A stretch of DNA of 64,000 bases from positions 3,590,517-3,654,516 of the forward strand of contig NC_081339.1 of the NCBI RefSeq assembly GCF_022539665.2, in the 5' to 3' direction. Both the position numbers and the translations under genes were made by a program. Positions 15,401 to 28,600 of this stretch are shown piece after piece. Every line of letters begins with the position of its first letter. The first letter of the stretch is position 1. The notes below the pieces were generated by a model that saw only the letters and a list, made by a program, of their open reading frames with translations, was not told the DNA's origin and did not search any database. The DNA comes from Daphnia carinata. Lineage: Eukaryota > Arthropoda > Branchiopoda > Diplostraca > Daphniidae.

Positions 15401-17293
15401 TTCCTGACCCTTCTTTTTTTTTTTTTCCATACAAAGTTTTATGGGATGCCTATTTATGTCCTTATGGCTATGGGTAGTTTTGAAAAGAACAGGAGGAATG
15501 AAACCCAGATAAAAAAGGAAAAGCAAAAGTGTAGCTAAGCAAGGTGTGCGAATAGCAGCTATCTTATTAGCTTTAACAGGAAATGCATAAGAAGCTTAAG
15601 TGTTTAGATATATAAAAAAAAAAAAAAGAGGATATCGTTTTACGTGTAGGGTTCGTGTTTCCATTGCCAAGTAGACGGGTGGATATGTTTGGCCGGATTG
15701 TTCGTTCAAATTGGATGACTGACGTTCCACTTAACGAAATAACAAAAGAATAAAAAGGAAACGTCTGTACGTTCCGGTTTGGGTCAGATAATTTCAAAAG
15801 TGTATTATTATAGATGAGATTTAAAATTAAAATAACGTTGATATCAGTCGACGAGGCATTTTCTGACGTGAATAATTGCCAATCACAAGCAACTCTCCAA
15901 TGAACCGAACGGATTGCGTGATTAACTTGCTCAGATTTCCCGCATTGTATTTCTTCAGTTTCAATTTTTATACTCTCACCTGACGATCCGAAACGTACAG
16001 ACACACAGTCAGTTCGCGTGACACTGTCCTTTATTTTTTGTGAGTGGGACTGGCACCCACTGAAAACGTGGCTACCTGTCATAAAGAATCTCATATTCGA
16101 TGCAATAAAATTAGAAAATAATAAGACAACTTCGAGTTTGTGCGGCAGTCCATCGACTATAGCAACAAGCCGGGCTCACGATGATATGGAGCCAAAGAAA
16201 AGTTTTGATATATCCACACGCCCGTTGCGTGTGTGTTCTTTTTTCGAACGCAGCAGCGCATGTCGATAGTTGGGTGAAACTCCCCTGGTGTGTAGATTCT
16301 TTTTTGTTGTTGCTGCCTCAAGTTCAGCTTCTTCTTAACCAGTCGCCTTCGGTCGTGCGTCGGGTCCACACGTTCTGCGTTATCGTCCAGGTGCTTTCAG
16401 CAACGATCGTTCGACGTGTGACCGTGACCGCTGTTTCTAATTGAATCAAAATTGACTTGTTTCGATTTCAAAAGTGCTTTTGTTTTTTTGTTTTTTCACT
16501 GGATAACAAGTTTCTCGTGCCAATTGTTTTCTTGTTCGTGATTTGCAAAGCTGTGCAACAAGAATTCTCTCCAAGGAAATCAGCAGGTTGGCATGAAAAA
16601 AACATGAACTGGTTAGCATTTAAAAATGGCTCTCCCCTCGTAGCTTCCATTGCGGACAGTTTTGTATAAATTAGACACAAGTCAGACGTGAAAACAGGCC
16701 GAAAACAAGAAAAACCTTACCTGATTTTTTTAAAAATAAATATTCAGTAGCACATTTTGCGCTGCTATTGTTCATATCATCTCTCAAGCAGCGTTTAATC
16801 TTCTTCTTTTCGCTGGCAAAAAGCTCGTTCAAATCTGCCATATGTTGCAACACGCAACAAGATGGATACATTTTATTATATCAAAGCAGCGGGCCGTCTC
16901 GAATTCTCCATCAACGCCACAATGAATACCAACAACCTGCTTCTGCTCGTCACGAATTCCCGAAATACGAATGTTTACACAAACGAAAAGAGGTGAAAAC
17001 GAAAACAAAACCAAACACAAAAGACACGATCGCAGTCACGCAGATAATGGCCATGTGTCCCCCGGAACATTGCCTTCTGTAAAAGTCGCAATACAGAGGC
17101 TACCTGTCAAACAAAACCATCAGGCAATTTTTTTTTAAGGAATCACTGGAAGCTCTGCGTGCAAGGAAACGTGCGTTCACCTGGTAGGATGATTTTTAAT
17201 CTCTTTCTACAACGCAATTGATGACTCATTTTTTTCCTTGTGGGCCAACGGTCATCTTTAAGGAAACACAATAGATTCTTTCAAAATCAAGAG

Positions 17294-17320
17294 ACACACA
17301 CGCGCGTGTGTGTGTGTGTG
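17294..17320. repeat. Alternating purine-pyrimidine microsatellite
   Basis: An (AC)n-(GC)n-(GT)n tract. Its first 20 bases (17294-17313) form a perfect palindrome and the alternation continues to 17320. Such tracts are prone to form Z-DNA or cruciforms. Confidence 0.75.
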
Positions 17321-20300
17321 ATATGACAGATGTCTTCTGATGTAAACCTGAATGGAAAGGTAGTTAGTTGCCCGGACATGTTTTTTTTTTTTCGGGACAT
17401 TGTTACGGGACGTGGGTCCGAAACTTGCCACTCCATAAAGACGAACGATGGCGGATATGTTGCGAGTCGTTAATAGACAGAAAGAAATGGAAATTCATCG
17501 ATCAGGCCGTCAAACTTCGCCTTTCTGGCCTTGTATACAATCAAAGCTCTCCAGCGTTTTTTTTTTTTTTGGAACGTATAATTCGACAATCATTTTCACA
17601 GTTTGTATTCTATTGTAGAATTCACATTCGATACGGACATGGTCGAGCATTTTTGTTTTGCTTTTTTGAATTAACATATGAAGAGTTCATCACAACAGTG
17701 GGACACACCCACGCTTTTAAACTGGACAATATCGTTTGAGAAAAAAAAAACAGCTTATGTTGTTACTAAGGCTATACAACAAAACAAGGAATTTTAAATA
17801 ATCAAAAAGAGCAAGAAATAAATGAGCTACAGGGCGTCAAAAGTGAAAAGACCAGTTTTTTTTTGAAAATGCCAGGCGATATGTTATTTTTTATTATTAT
17901 TATGGGATCTCCCATGAGGAAGAGCCATAAAGACAGGCTTGAAAATTCTATTAGGTGTGTGCACTAGATAAGACTCACGGACATGCATCAGCAACATAAC
18001 TGACACAAGCGAAGAAGCGGCTGTCTCCATGTGATAGGTGGCCTCTTTTGTTTGTTTTTTCGCAACTGTGCAAAAATGCTAAATAAAGGTCACGATTGAT
18101 CGAGCCAGAAAAAAAAAAAATGGATATGTGTGTGTGTCTATAGGCACAAGAAACTATTGTCTTTTGCTTTCGTCTTGCACAGACATGCCGAAGAGACGCT
18201 GTTTACACGAATCTCTTCTTTCTCATTTTCTATTTGCAGGTGCGATAAAAAAATAAAAGAATTGAAAACGTAGTTGATTTTCTTTTTTGCCCGCACTTAC
18301 ACGAAAAGCACCGAAATAGGTTTTGTTGTACATAATCAGATATCCAAGTGCTGGTCATATTCACCTGTCATTCTAATAATAAGCCAGCAGGAGGAAGGGG
18401 GGGGGGGAGAATGTAGCCTAAATGAGATGGAATATATGTATGTGTAGTATAAGCACAAAAAAAGCCCGTCCTTTTCCACACGCACATCTAAATATGGGAG
18501 GACATTACACGCACGACCGATGCGCAGCTCGTTTCAATTGGCCGTCCATTTTTGAACGGGGCCATTCGGATGCAGAAAACATACAAGCAAATTCCTCTCG
18601 ACTAGCAAAAATGAAAACAGTTTCGTAGAAAAATTCTTCGTCTATAAAAAATGCATCAAGATTAGATCATTTTGAGATTGCCGTTATTAAAGCTTCTTTC
18701 ATTTGCATAAGAGCGTCTGTGAGCAAAACGTACGATAAATAGTTCGACATGTCTGCAGGCATTCACACCAAAAAAAAAAAAGCAGTTCGATACTCAATGA
18801 ATAGAAAATTTGCGAAGAGTCTCTCTTTAAAAGATTTCCTATATACAAGACCGAAGCAATTTTTCTCCCCCCCCTTTTTTAAAAGAAAATGATTTCACAG
18901 CTGATGGGTGCTTTCATTTTATTGATTTCTTTTCGATCGCTGTCCCTATCTTGACGAAGGAACCATCTATTTGGCGAGCTGGTCAGATAGCTCATACTTA
19001 CATCATTTGTATTTGAAAGAAGAAAACCTGTATTGATCGATCACTAACGTTATATCCACCAGCATTTCGTCGCTATTTAGTTCCTGTCCATATCCGGTCT
19101 ATTCATTCTTTTGTGTTTGATTTTGAACGTTCCCTTTATTTATTTTCATTTCCTTTTCTTTGGGAGGGCACGGCGGATGTGTGTGTCACGCAATCGAAGT
19201 CTTGTCATCATGTTGCGGCTTTTGCCTTCCGAGCTCAAGTCTCGTCAAAAGACAACCCCCTCCAAAAAAGGTTTTACGAAGGGTAAATCCTCTCCGACAA
19301 GTTGCTCTTTTTAATTTTGTGTGTGTAAAAATAACGGGATGGAATAAAATGCCAGACAAGGAGAGGAAGAGAAAATGAACGCTCCGCCGTGTTGTCGCCA
19401 GACGGTGAACGACGTAATCGAATAGCCAAACTTGAATAAATACAGAAAAGAAACAGAAAAAAAATGCGTATACAGTGTCGGCTGTTTTTGGTAGCCAAAA
19501 ACCCACTCACCATAGGACATGCGAAACATTTATTACATCACCTGATATGTCGTGACCCACACAAGGTTTGGCTCTCACCTTTCCTTCGATTTCACGCAGG
19601 CAATATTAAGATAAATGAACATGAAACTCCCCCTCCACGAAAAAATGTCGAGCTTTTATTTTCGTTTAAGGAATAGCTATAACACTATCGCAGAGCTCTA
19701 ATCACTTAAGATTGTGATGGTCATCACAAAGGCAAGAGAAAAACGGAATAATTGATAGCAACAAATGAAAGTGGCCTCGGACACGTTTGTTTTTTGTTTT
19801 TTTAAACTAAGACAAAGCTATAAATCTTGTTTGTACGTATAGCAGAAGAGAACAGAAAGATCACTGGATCTAGTTTTTTTTTCAGGTCTCCAGACCTTTT
19901 GTTGATTGCATTCCGTGACCTTTAAATAAAATTTATGGTCCATCAATATATAAGGTAGGGGGCCGGTTAAAGCCAAGCGGACAGGGTTGTGTTCAGCCGG
20001 TCTCGAGGATTTTCAATTGCAAAAAGGTAAACATTGAAGTGATGGATGTTACGTCAGTCACGGACGAAGATGTTTTGTGAATACTGGCCGAAGGCGTTTC
20101 TTCCAGATATGCATAATCGCGGTTAGAGTATCAGATCATGAAGACGAACATCATTAACCGCGTAGCATGAATGATGTACTCTACTATCTATACCAAGCGA
20201 TGGTGGGGGGTGGGCTAGATTTCGATCTGTTTCAAAGCTGAATGATTGATAGCCAATTTCGTATTCTGATATTGGCGGCTTTGGCCCTTTTGTTCGGCCA

Positions 20301-21471
20301 AAAAAAAAAAGAAAAGGGATCGAACAACTCCCGGATGCACATGCAACGCGCTGACATTTGATTGACTGTTCGCCATGTATTTTATTGACCGAACCACTAC
20401 GAAATGCAGCAACAGCAAAAAAAAAAAAAAAAAAAAAAGAAAGGCAAATAAAAATCTGCAACAAGATTAGATTCGCTATACAGAGAACTATAACACACTA
20501 TTCTATTATTTACCATTACACAATAGGGTCTCAGTCAATAATTTCACCCACCATTTGCTTTCCATGTTAACAGAAGCTACGACAAAATATTAAGCCATTC
20601 AATTCGGGAATGAAAATTAAAGTTAAAGAAAAAAAAAAAAAAGCCTGACACAGCCTTTCATCATTTCTATCCATCTGGTAGACGTGTTAGCCTGGCGCTT
20701 GTACGCGCATTGAATAGAAGATGAGTCTGATTGGATTTCCCTTTTTTTTTTTTTATGTGACGTCCCAAAAACACAATGCCTTATTGGGTACGGTAAGAAG
20801 AAGGCGGGTATATGGAACGTCCACACCAGAGAGATGGTGGTCCAGCAACACCAAAAAAAAAAAGAAAACATCGTTCATTAGCTGAATAACTGAGTGCTGT
20901 ATAACATTTCTTGCTTGCCTTTGCGATTTAATCATCGGCTGTATTGAGTGCGGAAATGCTGAGAAGTCTTAAACTAGAAAACAAGTGATACACCCCTTTC
21001 CCCCAGCTGCCGATTTCCTGATATTGAATCTCAGCGGCGGATGCAAAAATCCCGCGTGCGTGTCAGGAAATTGTGGGCGTGATGATATTGTGTGTTGAGA
21101 ATATTGGCAATATCTCGTGTAAATTGATTGCGACTTTTGTGTGTGTTTTATTGGGGCTTTCTGTTTGTGTTTGTTTGAATAGCTAACAAGGTGGCGCCAT
21201 TCGTGTCCCGTGAATGGAGAGAGCTGTTCAACCAAGTCAATCCATCCGGCTGTTTTGGATACATCAGCGTCATCAAAAGCGCTCATCAGCTGGATGTTTG
21301 GTTCGCCCTGCTCACGCGGTCAGTGGGTCGTCAACATGACGACGTCTGACGCCACGGCGTAGACGGTCCATCAAAAACTGAGAAGTCTCTTCAATAATCC
21401 GGAAACTCTTTCAATAAAAAGGATCTTTTCACGCATAAAAAAAAAAAAAATAAAATAAAAACGGAGCCAAG

Positions 21472-24400
21472 ATGGAAGGCCTTCATTTGCTGGACGTGTC
21501 CGATTTGACGGCTGATGATGGAACTAACGATTCGTGGCCAACGGTGACGGCCGTCGGTAACTGTAGTAATCCGCTGGACGAAGTCGACTGGTCTCAACCG
21601 GGCCTGATCATCTCCTTGGTCATCCTGGGCGCCGTCAATGTCCTCGTCCTTTTCGGCAATTGTCTCGTCGTCCTGGCCGTCTTCCTCGACTCGAAACTGC
21701 GGACAGTCACCAACCTATTTATCGTCTCGCTGGCCATGGCCGATCTCTCGGTCGGTCTGGCCGTCTTGCCGTTCAGCGCCTCGTTGGAAGTGCTGGACAT
21801 GTGGATTTTCGGAGAGATTTGGTGCTCCATTTGGCTGGCCGTCGACGTCTGGATGTGCACGGCCTCCATTCTCAATTTGTGCGCCATCAGCCTGGACCGC
21901 TACCTGGCCGTCACTCGCCCAGTGTCCTACCCGTCCATCATGACACCGTGGCGGGCCAAGATACTTTTAGCCATCGTCTGGCTTCTGAGTTTCCTCATCT
22001 GTTTCCCACCGCTGGTCGGCTGGAACGACCGCAAAATCAACCGGCATCCGTCGCTCCAGCACTGCGACGACTGGTCCTGCGAGTTGACCAACGATCCGGG
22101 CTACGTCGTCTACTCGGCCCTGGGCAGTTTCTTCATCCCGATGCTGGTGATGCTCTTCTTCTACTGGCGGATCTACAGGGCGGCCGTCGAGACCACCAAA
22201 GCCATCAATCAAGGTTTCCGCACCACCAAGGTAACCCCCAACCGTTTTTTTTTTCTTTCTACGTTTATTTGACGTATATTAGTTTAAGGTCTTTTTTAAT
22301 GGACACCTATAAACATTGATGGTAATAACATAAAAAGAACAGGAGCTCTTTCTCGGGGTTTGTTGGGGTAGCTACGGATAACGAGAGACTCGGTATAAAA
22401 CACGAGTTTTTATGGTAGACGTTAGGTATACCATGTCTGTGTTCTTGTCCCCGCTTACCGGATCGTGATTGGATTGCATTTCGAAGGCTGATGACATTTT
22501 ATCGGTGGGTCGTGACGACTGGGGGTACGCGCGCACATCAAAACTCATTTGAATAGCGAGCAATGGCAAGGGATGAAAATGAAATCACGTATCAAAGCTA
22601 AATGATTTTGGAAGCATGCCCGTCAGAGTCACGATTTCTTGTCATCAAGATGCTCTTGTCATCAAATGTCTTCACCAATGAATCAAATAACGCAACGGTA
22701 GGGGACACACACACACACACAAAAAAGGGGGGGGGGGTCTAACCAACCGCGGCGATCAATCGCGAAGACGTCCCTCTTGTCTTACAGAATACCACAGGAA
22801 TTTCGATCGATGTTGTATTGACATTTGAGAAAAAAAAAAAAAAAGATAGCGACCTCTATTCAAATTTTCAGGGCCGCGCGTTTTGAATGGTTGAAACTTA
22901 AACTCGAGATGCAAACGGCATCAATTAAACACGGAATGATCTCTCCCCCTCCAGCTGATCCAAAGTTTTGAATCTTTGGGGCGAGGCAGCACTTTGGGTC
23001 GTGGCAGCACTTTGGGTCGAGTATAATAATAAATTCATTTTCGAATCTCTCTACCATTTATAGACAATGGCAAAACTCGCAAGTTGGCTAGTCGCTTTAT
23101 GGCGGTCGGGACTGTTGCGGGAAAACTTCCAGGTTTAAAGCGGCCATACAATGTGATTTGTGTTGGGATGACAATCGATATCACCTTAGCGATGGTATGT
23201 AAGCTTTTAGCGGCTGTACACATTGCCACGTATTTGAAAGATTCATCTTGGAGCGGAATTACATTTGAGTTTAAAGTTAAGTGCACAACGGTCTAAAACG
23301 GGGCTGAATGTTAGAGCGTGCAATCGATATAGGCTGCACGCACGCTTGCCTAACTGGAGCGTGTCTGAACAGAGGTGCATAGTCGAGAGTATTCTCAAAG
23401 ATGGTGCTGATGCGTGAAAATTCGTGAAGGGCATCCGTCATCACGTTTCAGTTGGCGTCTTCAAAACAAAACAAAAAAAAAAAAAGAGGGAACGGAACGT
23501 GGCAAAAACAAAATGCAGTTCGTTGCGGAAATCAATTTAAAAAATAAGTGCGTTCTAATTTAGCTAATAGTTCCGAAACATTTCCCCTCCCCCTTTTTTT
23601 TTTGTGAAAGAGGAAATGCATTTCATCATATTCAAATTTATACCGCACGAATGTTTCGTGTGCATGCCAGTTTACCATTTGTTTGTTTTGTTTTTTTCAG
23701 AAATGAAAGATCGCTCAACTCTGTTCGTAACATACGCGTGCCATTTCAAACAGCAAAAAACAAAAAAGCAATGCCCATTATGTGTTATGAACGTCAAGTG
23801 AAACAAAAACAAAAAAAAAAAATGGTGACACGGCCAAATACGCAATGACGTCATCTATCGTGCAGCAGCGTTCGTACCACGCCTCGTTCGTTTATTGACA
23901 ATCGGCTAGTGGTTTGTTTTTGGAGTTCAAACCAACAATGCGATACGAAAAAACAAACAAAAAACAAACAGGGCCATCCTTCTTCAGATACCAAACGCAG
24001 GAATCCCGCAGATGCAGGCAGCTCAATATGGTACCGTACCGAACTTGTACGCGTCTAACGATTGTATCGCAGTTTTGTCAATATCGGAAGAGGTGATATG
24101 CAAAAATGGATCCTGTGCGTTCATTTTGAAACTTCTCCCCCTCTTTTGCTTTTTCTTTGTTACTCGCTCATACAACTCCTTTTGTGGATGTTCTCCCTTC
24201 GCTATCCAATAGGTAATCGCGCTCACGTCATGCGGAAAAGAAAAAAAAGAGCCCTTCCCCCCTTCAGTATTTGGCGATAAGCTCACGACGTCAGCACACG
24301 CTCACGAAGAATAGGGAAAAAAAATAAAATAAAAAAGAGGCAGAGGAAATAATAAACACACAACGACGTGTTTCAATTGAACGAAAAACTAAATTCCATT

Positions 24401-25685
24401 ACGAATAAACGCGTTCGATGTAACGTGAATATTTAAAACGATGTAAATAATTGAAGTGTTTGTTTTATTGTGTTTGAAACGTGAAAACAGCAGGAAGGGG
24501 GTGACGGGCGCCAGTGCGTGGAGAACAAGGAACGGCTGACGTTGAGGATTCACAGAGGCCGTTCGGGACATCAGAAACCACCAGCCGCGTTGACGTCGGT
24601 CCTTTTGGCCAGACATGGATGTCCTCCAGGTTTGGGTCCGGCGCTGGCTGGCCTCGGTAGTCGTGATATAGTCAGCCGTCTATCGGATATCACTACAACG
24701 CCGGTGGTCACCGGTGACGTGGACAACTGCCGACTTGATCTACCGCAGATCACCGTCACGGCGGCCGTGCCCACCGTCGAAACCGATTGCGCTTTATGTC
24801 GAGACGGCCAACAGGATCGTTTCTATCAGCAACAACAGTTGCAACAGTTCCAGCAAGTGCATCAACAACCGTCGTCCGGCTTGCGGGAGAACGTGTCCAA
24901 TGCCTCGCAAGCTTACAAGGTCCTCTACATGGAGACGCCATTGTGCAGCTGCGGCAGGATCAGCGCCAACGGCCGTCCAACGAAGGTGGGCAATAATAAG
25001 CGGAGCGCTTTGGAAATATTCCAAACGGCCGGCAATCACAGCAAGAAGAACAACAAGTCGAAATACGGTGGCCATCGATGTCTGGCGCCGAGGAACGGCG
25101 GTCTGGCCAGCATCGGGGATGATGGAAGCGATCCTTCCGGCTCGACCAATAGCAGTACAAAGCCATTGAAAATGAACAGGAGGAGTAACATCAAAGCGCA
25201 GGTGAAACGCTTCAAAATGGAAACGAAAGCGGCCAAGACATTAGGTAAAAGGACACATTTTGAATAATCGATAGCCCATCGGAGTCTTTTTGAATGATAA
25301 TTTGATGGATAAATATTTTCATTTTTGAAAAGGCATCATTGTCGGCGGTTTCATCGTTTGCTGGATGCCGTTCTTCACGATGTACGTGATACGGGCCTTC
25401 TGTCCGCAGTGCATCCCGTCGGTCCTCTTCTCCGTCCTCTTCTGGCTGGGCTACTGCAATTCCGCCATTAATCCGTGCATCTACGCCCTGTTCAGTCGGG
25501 ACTTCCGCTTCGCCTTCCAGAAGATCGTCTGCCAGTGCCTGTGCACTAAACGCTCTCACGCCCAGCATCTCAGCTGCATCAAGATGATGGTGCCACAGGG
25601 TATGATCGCTGGCCTTGGCAGCGGAGCCTTCAACACGGACGACTCGGACCCATACGCCAATGACCATTCGGATCAATCCAATTGA
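21472..25685 (+). CDS. Oamb: Octopamine receptor, alpha1-adrenergic-like (Oamb type), class A GPCR
   Basis: Seven-helix receptor for octopamine, expected at the neuronal plasma membrane and coupled to calcium/Gq signalling in insect relatives. Exons: 21472-22230, 24491-25244 (or from 24494) and 25333-25685, giving 621 residues with in-phase GT-AG joins. Residues 1-253 carry TM1-TM5, with sequons at N19 and N30, the amine-binding Asp125 in VDVWMC, DRY at 142-144, and TM5 serines 215 and 219. Exon 2 encodes a very long third intracellular loop. It opens with RLTLRIHRGR and closes with NIKAQVKRF and TKAAKTLG, all close to what I recall of Drosophila Oamb, and includes a Gln-rich stretch. Exon 3 holds TM6 (CWMPFF) and TM7 with NPCIY at 551-555. 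The start is the first in-frame ATG, with no obvious signal peptide, as usual for amine receptors. Other amine receptors are less likely because of the loop motifs. Confidence 0.93.
22231..24490 (+). other. Intron 1 of the octopamine receptor
   Basis: A 2.26 kb intron with donor GTAACC and a CAG acceptor, in phase 0. It holds a CA microsatellite followed by a G-run (about 22708-22737), an 18-base tandem duplication at 22985 and a perfect CRE at 23846. No alternative receptor exon is recognisable. The open frames on both strands around 23035-23296 match nothing I know. Confidence 0.7.
22985..23020 (+). repeat. Two tandem 18-base units
   Basis: The unit GGCAGCACTTTGGGTCGT is followed directly by a second copy that differs only at its last base. 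Confidence 0.75.
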
Positions 25686-28600
25686 TTATTCCATAAATAT
25701 CCTTCTTTTTTTTTTTTGTTCTTTCGATGTGTGTGTGTGTTTTATTTTGTGGCGATGAGAGAAATCCTTTACGAAAAAAAAAAAAATAATAAATCAGACA
25801 CTCCGATGTACGAATGAGATGTAGGTGATAAAAGTAATTAACAATTGCAACGTCTTAAATCATTCCTGTAACAATTGTTTCTTTTTATTTGGATCTTACG
25901 TTACCTGACTAGTCTCTGTTGTTTGTTTCGTCTGTTTTCGTTGTTCATTTTCCTGCAGGGAATAGCGATAAAATCAAATTGTTGGTTAACGATTAGATTT
26001 AGAAACAATCACATCCCCTTTGATCGTCTGTTTGGCTTGTCCGAATCTGACCCCTCATTTCACATGGATGTTTGATGTCTCGCATTCAGTGTTTGCATAT
26101 ACATTTTGATATTAAATAGCATCGAGTTTTTTTTTAAACAAGACACCATCAACATCATAGCTGTTTTTAATCATTTAAAAGTCAAGCGCAACAAAGTAAA
26201 AAAAAAAAAAATGAATAAAAAAAAAACTCCCATTCGTGACCCCCCTTCACCGTGATTTCATCCCCCCCCCCCCCCCCACTTTCGTGTCATTTCGATGTGT
26301 ACAATTTTCGTAAATAGATTCCGAGAGGCTAAAACTACATAGGAAGAAACATGAATTGTGTTAAATGCAATCTTGCTGTTATCGAATGAACAATATAATT
26401 TATATGATGTTTAACCTCGCCCTTTGTTTTTGAAATAAATTCACCTCAAGTCCCACAAATTCTCGTTAACATTGAATTATTTTTTTTTTTCTAGAAGATT
26501 ACTACGCACAACGAATGGACCAGCAACGTGTATGGCCATCCAACACTATCAGATTGCAATTCATAGTCTATAGTTTCTTGATACTTTTCCTCGGGCTTGT
26601 CATACGACGATATCGAGTGGCACCATCGCCGCCGAACCCGTGGGAAACTCAAATTTGCTTCGTTCTCTTTCACGAAAGTCCGTCGCTTACATATCGGAAT
26701 AACCGTGGATTGAGTTGCGACGTCATCGATCCATTAGGGCACTCCTTAAAAAGACGGAAATATATAAAAGCTGTTGCGTCTAGAAATAAATAGGTAACCG
26801 AGTAGAGAGAGCTGCCGCTCAGAGGATCAGATAACCTGTAGCGTCGGTATATCAACGGAAAAGGCCAAATGATTTTTATTATTATTTTTTTTTATTTACA
26901 CCTTGATAGAATTCCATGGGTATGTATACTATAGCCAAGGGACTACGAGATGTTGATATTTATTTTTCTTTTTTAAATAATGATCTACCTCATCTATTGT
27001 TAAACGTATAATTGTTATTTCGTGGTTGGCCCGATGATTGCGGGCAAAGGATGAACACAAAAGAAGATGTTCGTCAAAACTTCTTTTCTTAGAAGTGCGT
27101 TGCAGCTAAAGAATAGAGGTGGCAAAGCAATACGTTGGTATCTTCTTTTTGTAGAGAAGAGACCAAGACGAAACACAAATGAAAAGTTTTGAATGATCAA
27201 AATGATGACGAAAAGTTTCTACTCGTTAAATTTCCACTCGTTTTCCACGAAACAGGACACTGCAAGAAGAAAGAAGACTCTTCTTTAACGTTACAAAATG
27301 TGTTACAAAAGTCTTGTGAGCGGGAGGGAGAAGGACGAACCAAAACTTCAAATGAGACGTACTGCTGGACAAGCGATGCGAAAGGGACACATGGAACTCT
27401 TTCGTTAACCCAACCGGACTTCCCATCAACGACAAAGAGTTGGTGAGAACGAGAACTCTATTAACAATTTTCTTTGTTATTTCAACCGCTCTCTTCCCGT
27501 GTGAAAGACTTGCATCAAAAGCGATTATCAACTTGGCAGAAATTCTGATGATTGCGACCTCCGTCCATTTCGTGTTACCGAAGAATGAATTCACAAATTT
27601 CTGTGCAAAACTTTAGCTCTTTTCAAGGTGATCGCCTTTTTTTTTTTTATAATGTCCGAATAAGCCGCAAGGTGAGGTGGAAATAGATCAATAAAAATAA
27701 AGGATAAAAGCGTGGTTGAATCTGCGTCGGCCGCAACGTTATTAAATTGTTCCAGGAGATTGTGTTGTGCTTCTTGCCGACGGCGCACCCAATTTGCAGC
27801 ACAAGAAATGACGTCATTCCACCTAGAGCGTCAGCGAACCAGATAAATCCGTTCAACGAGAAAATAGATGTTTTCCCATCGGCTAAATTGACTCGCTTCC
27901 GTCCAACAACTGCTATTCAGTTGTTCACCAACTATAGGATGACGAAATAGAATTACAAGTTTATTCCAATAACCCCCTAGCCACAGATTCGGTCAGCGAG
28001 AATCAACAGCCCATTTAAAGGGAACTTGTCGCTATATACATGAAGTGCTTTCCTTTTCAAACTGTGAAGCTCTTCGGCGTAATTGGAGTCTTTTAACAGG
28101 CAAATTCGACGGTGGCAAAAGAAGAATGAAAAATGCTGGTAGAGAGAAGCGTATTGCTGAACAGCAAGAAACGTCATCCAAGATTGAATTTCAATACAAG
28201 AGGCGAAAAGGATCTCATTGATCATTGTGGGGGAAGTCTTAAGAGGTTCTTTGGTCATCCACGGTCAAACAGGAACGAGAGACTCTTAAGGTCTTAAGTT
28301 TGAGCAGGTGACGGGAAAAGGGTGTAAGATGAAAGTTTCAAGAGAGAAAGGAAGAGATAGACAGTTGATTAATGGATCACGTCGGAGTTTGAATCACTTT
28401 GATAATCGAATAATTTCGCCGCTTCTCTGGTGCTCTCTTCCACATCGATCGTCGTCTGTACCGGCCAGGTGGCATTGATCCAGTCGACGGAGGGCTTTCA
28501 ATCACCAGCCGAACGCTGCGTCCACCTGATTCCACGAAATCAAATTAGAGACCAAGTCGTGATTAATGGCCAGCATTGTATATTCGGTTCACAAGATCAG

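Larger units (their letters stand above)
1..21471. other. Long non-coding stretch upstream of the octopamine receptor
   Basis: I see no gene I can support here. The open frames are short, overlap on both strands, are rich in Phe, Lys and Leu from homopolymer tracts, and show no recognisable domain or consistent splice chain. The sequence is AT-rich with many A or T runs, a long alternating purine-pyrimidine tract near 17294 and scattered perfect octamer motifs. It may include 5' untranslated exons, introns or enhancers of the receptor that starts at 21472, but nothing in the sequence proves this. Confidence 0.6.

Noticed and set aside
21660-22319. A 219-codon frame overlapping the octopamine receptor exon
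   Set aside because: It is a shadow of the receptor exon in another frame, with an Arg/Pro-rich artefact composition.
23035-23296. Open frames on both strands in the receptor intron, suspected retroelement or alternative exon
   Set aside because: No recognisable family and no match to the receptor's helices.
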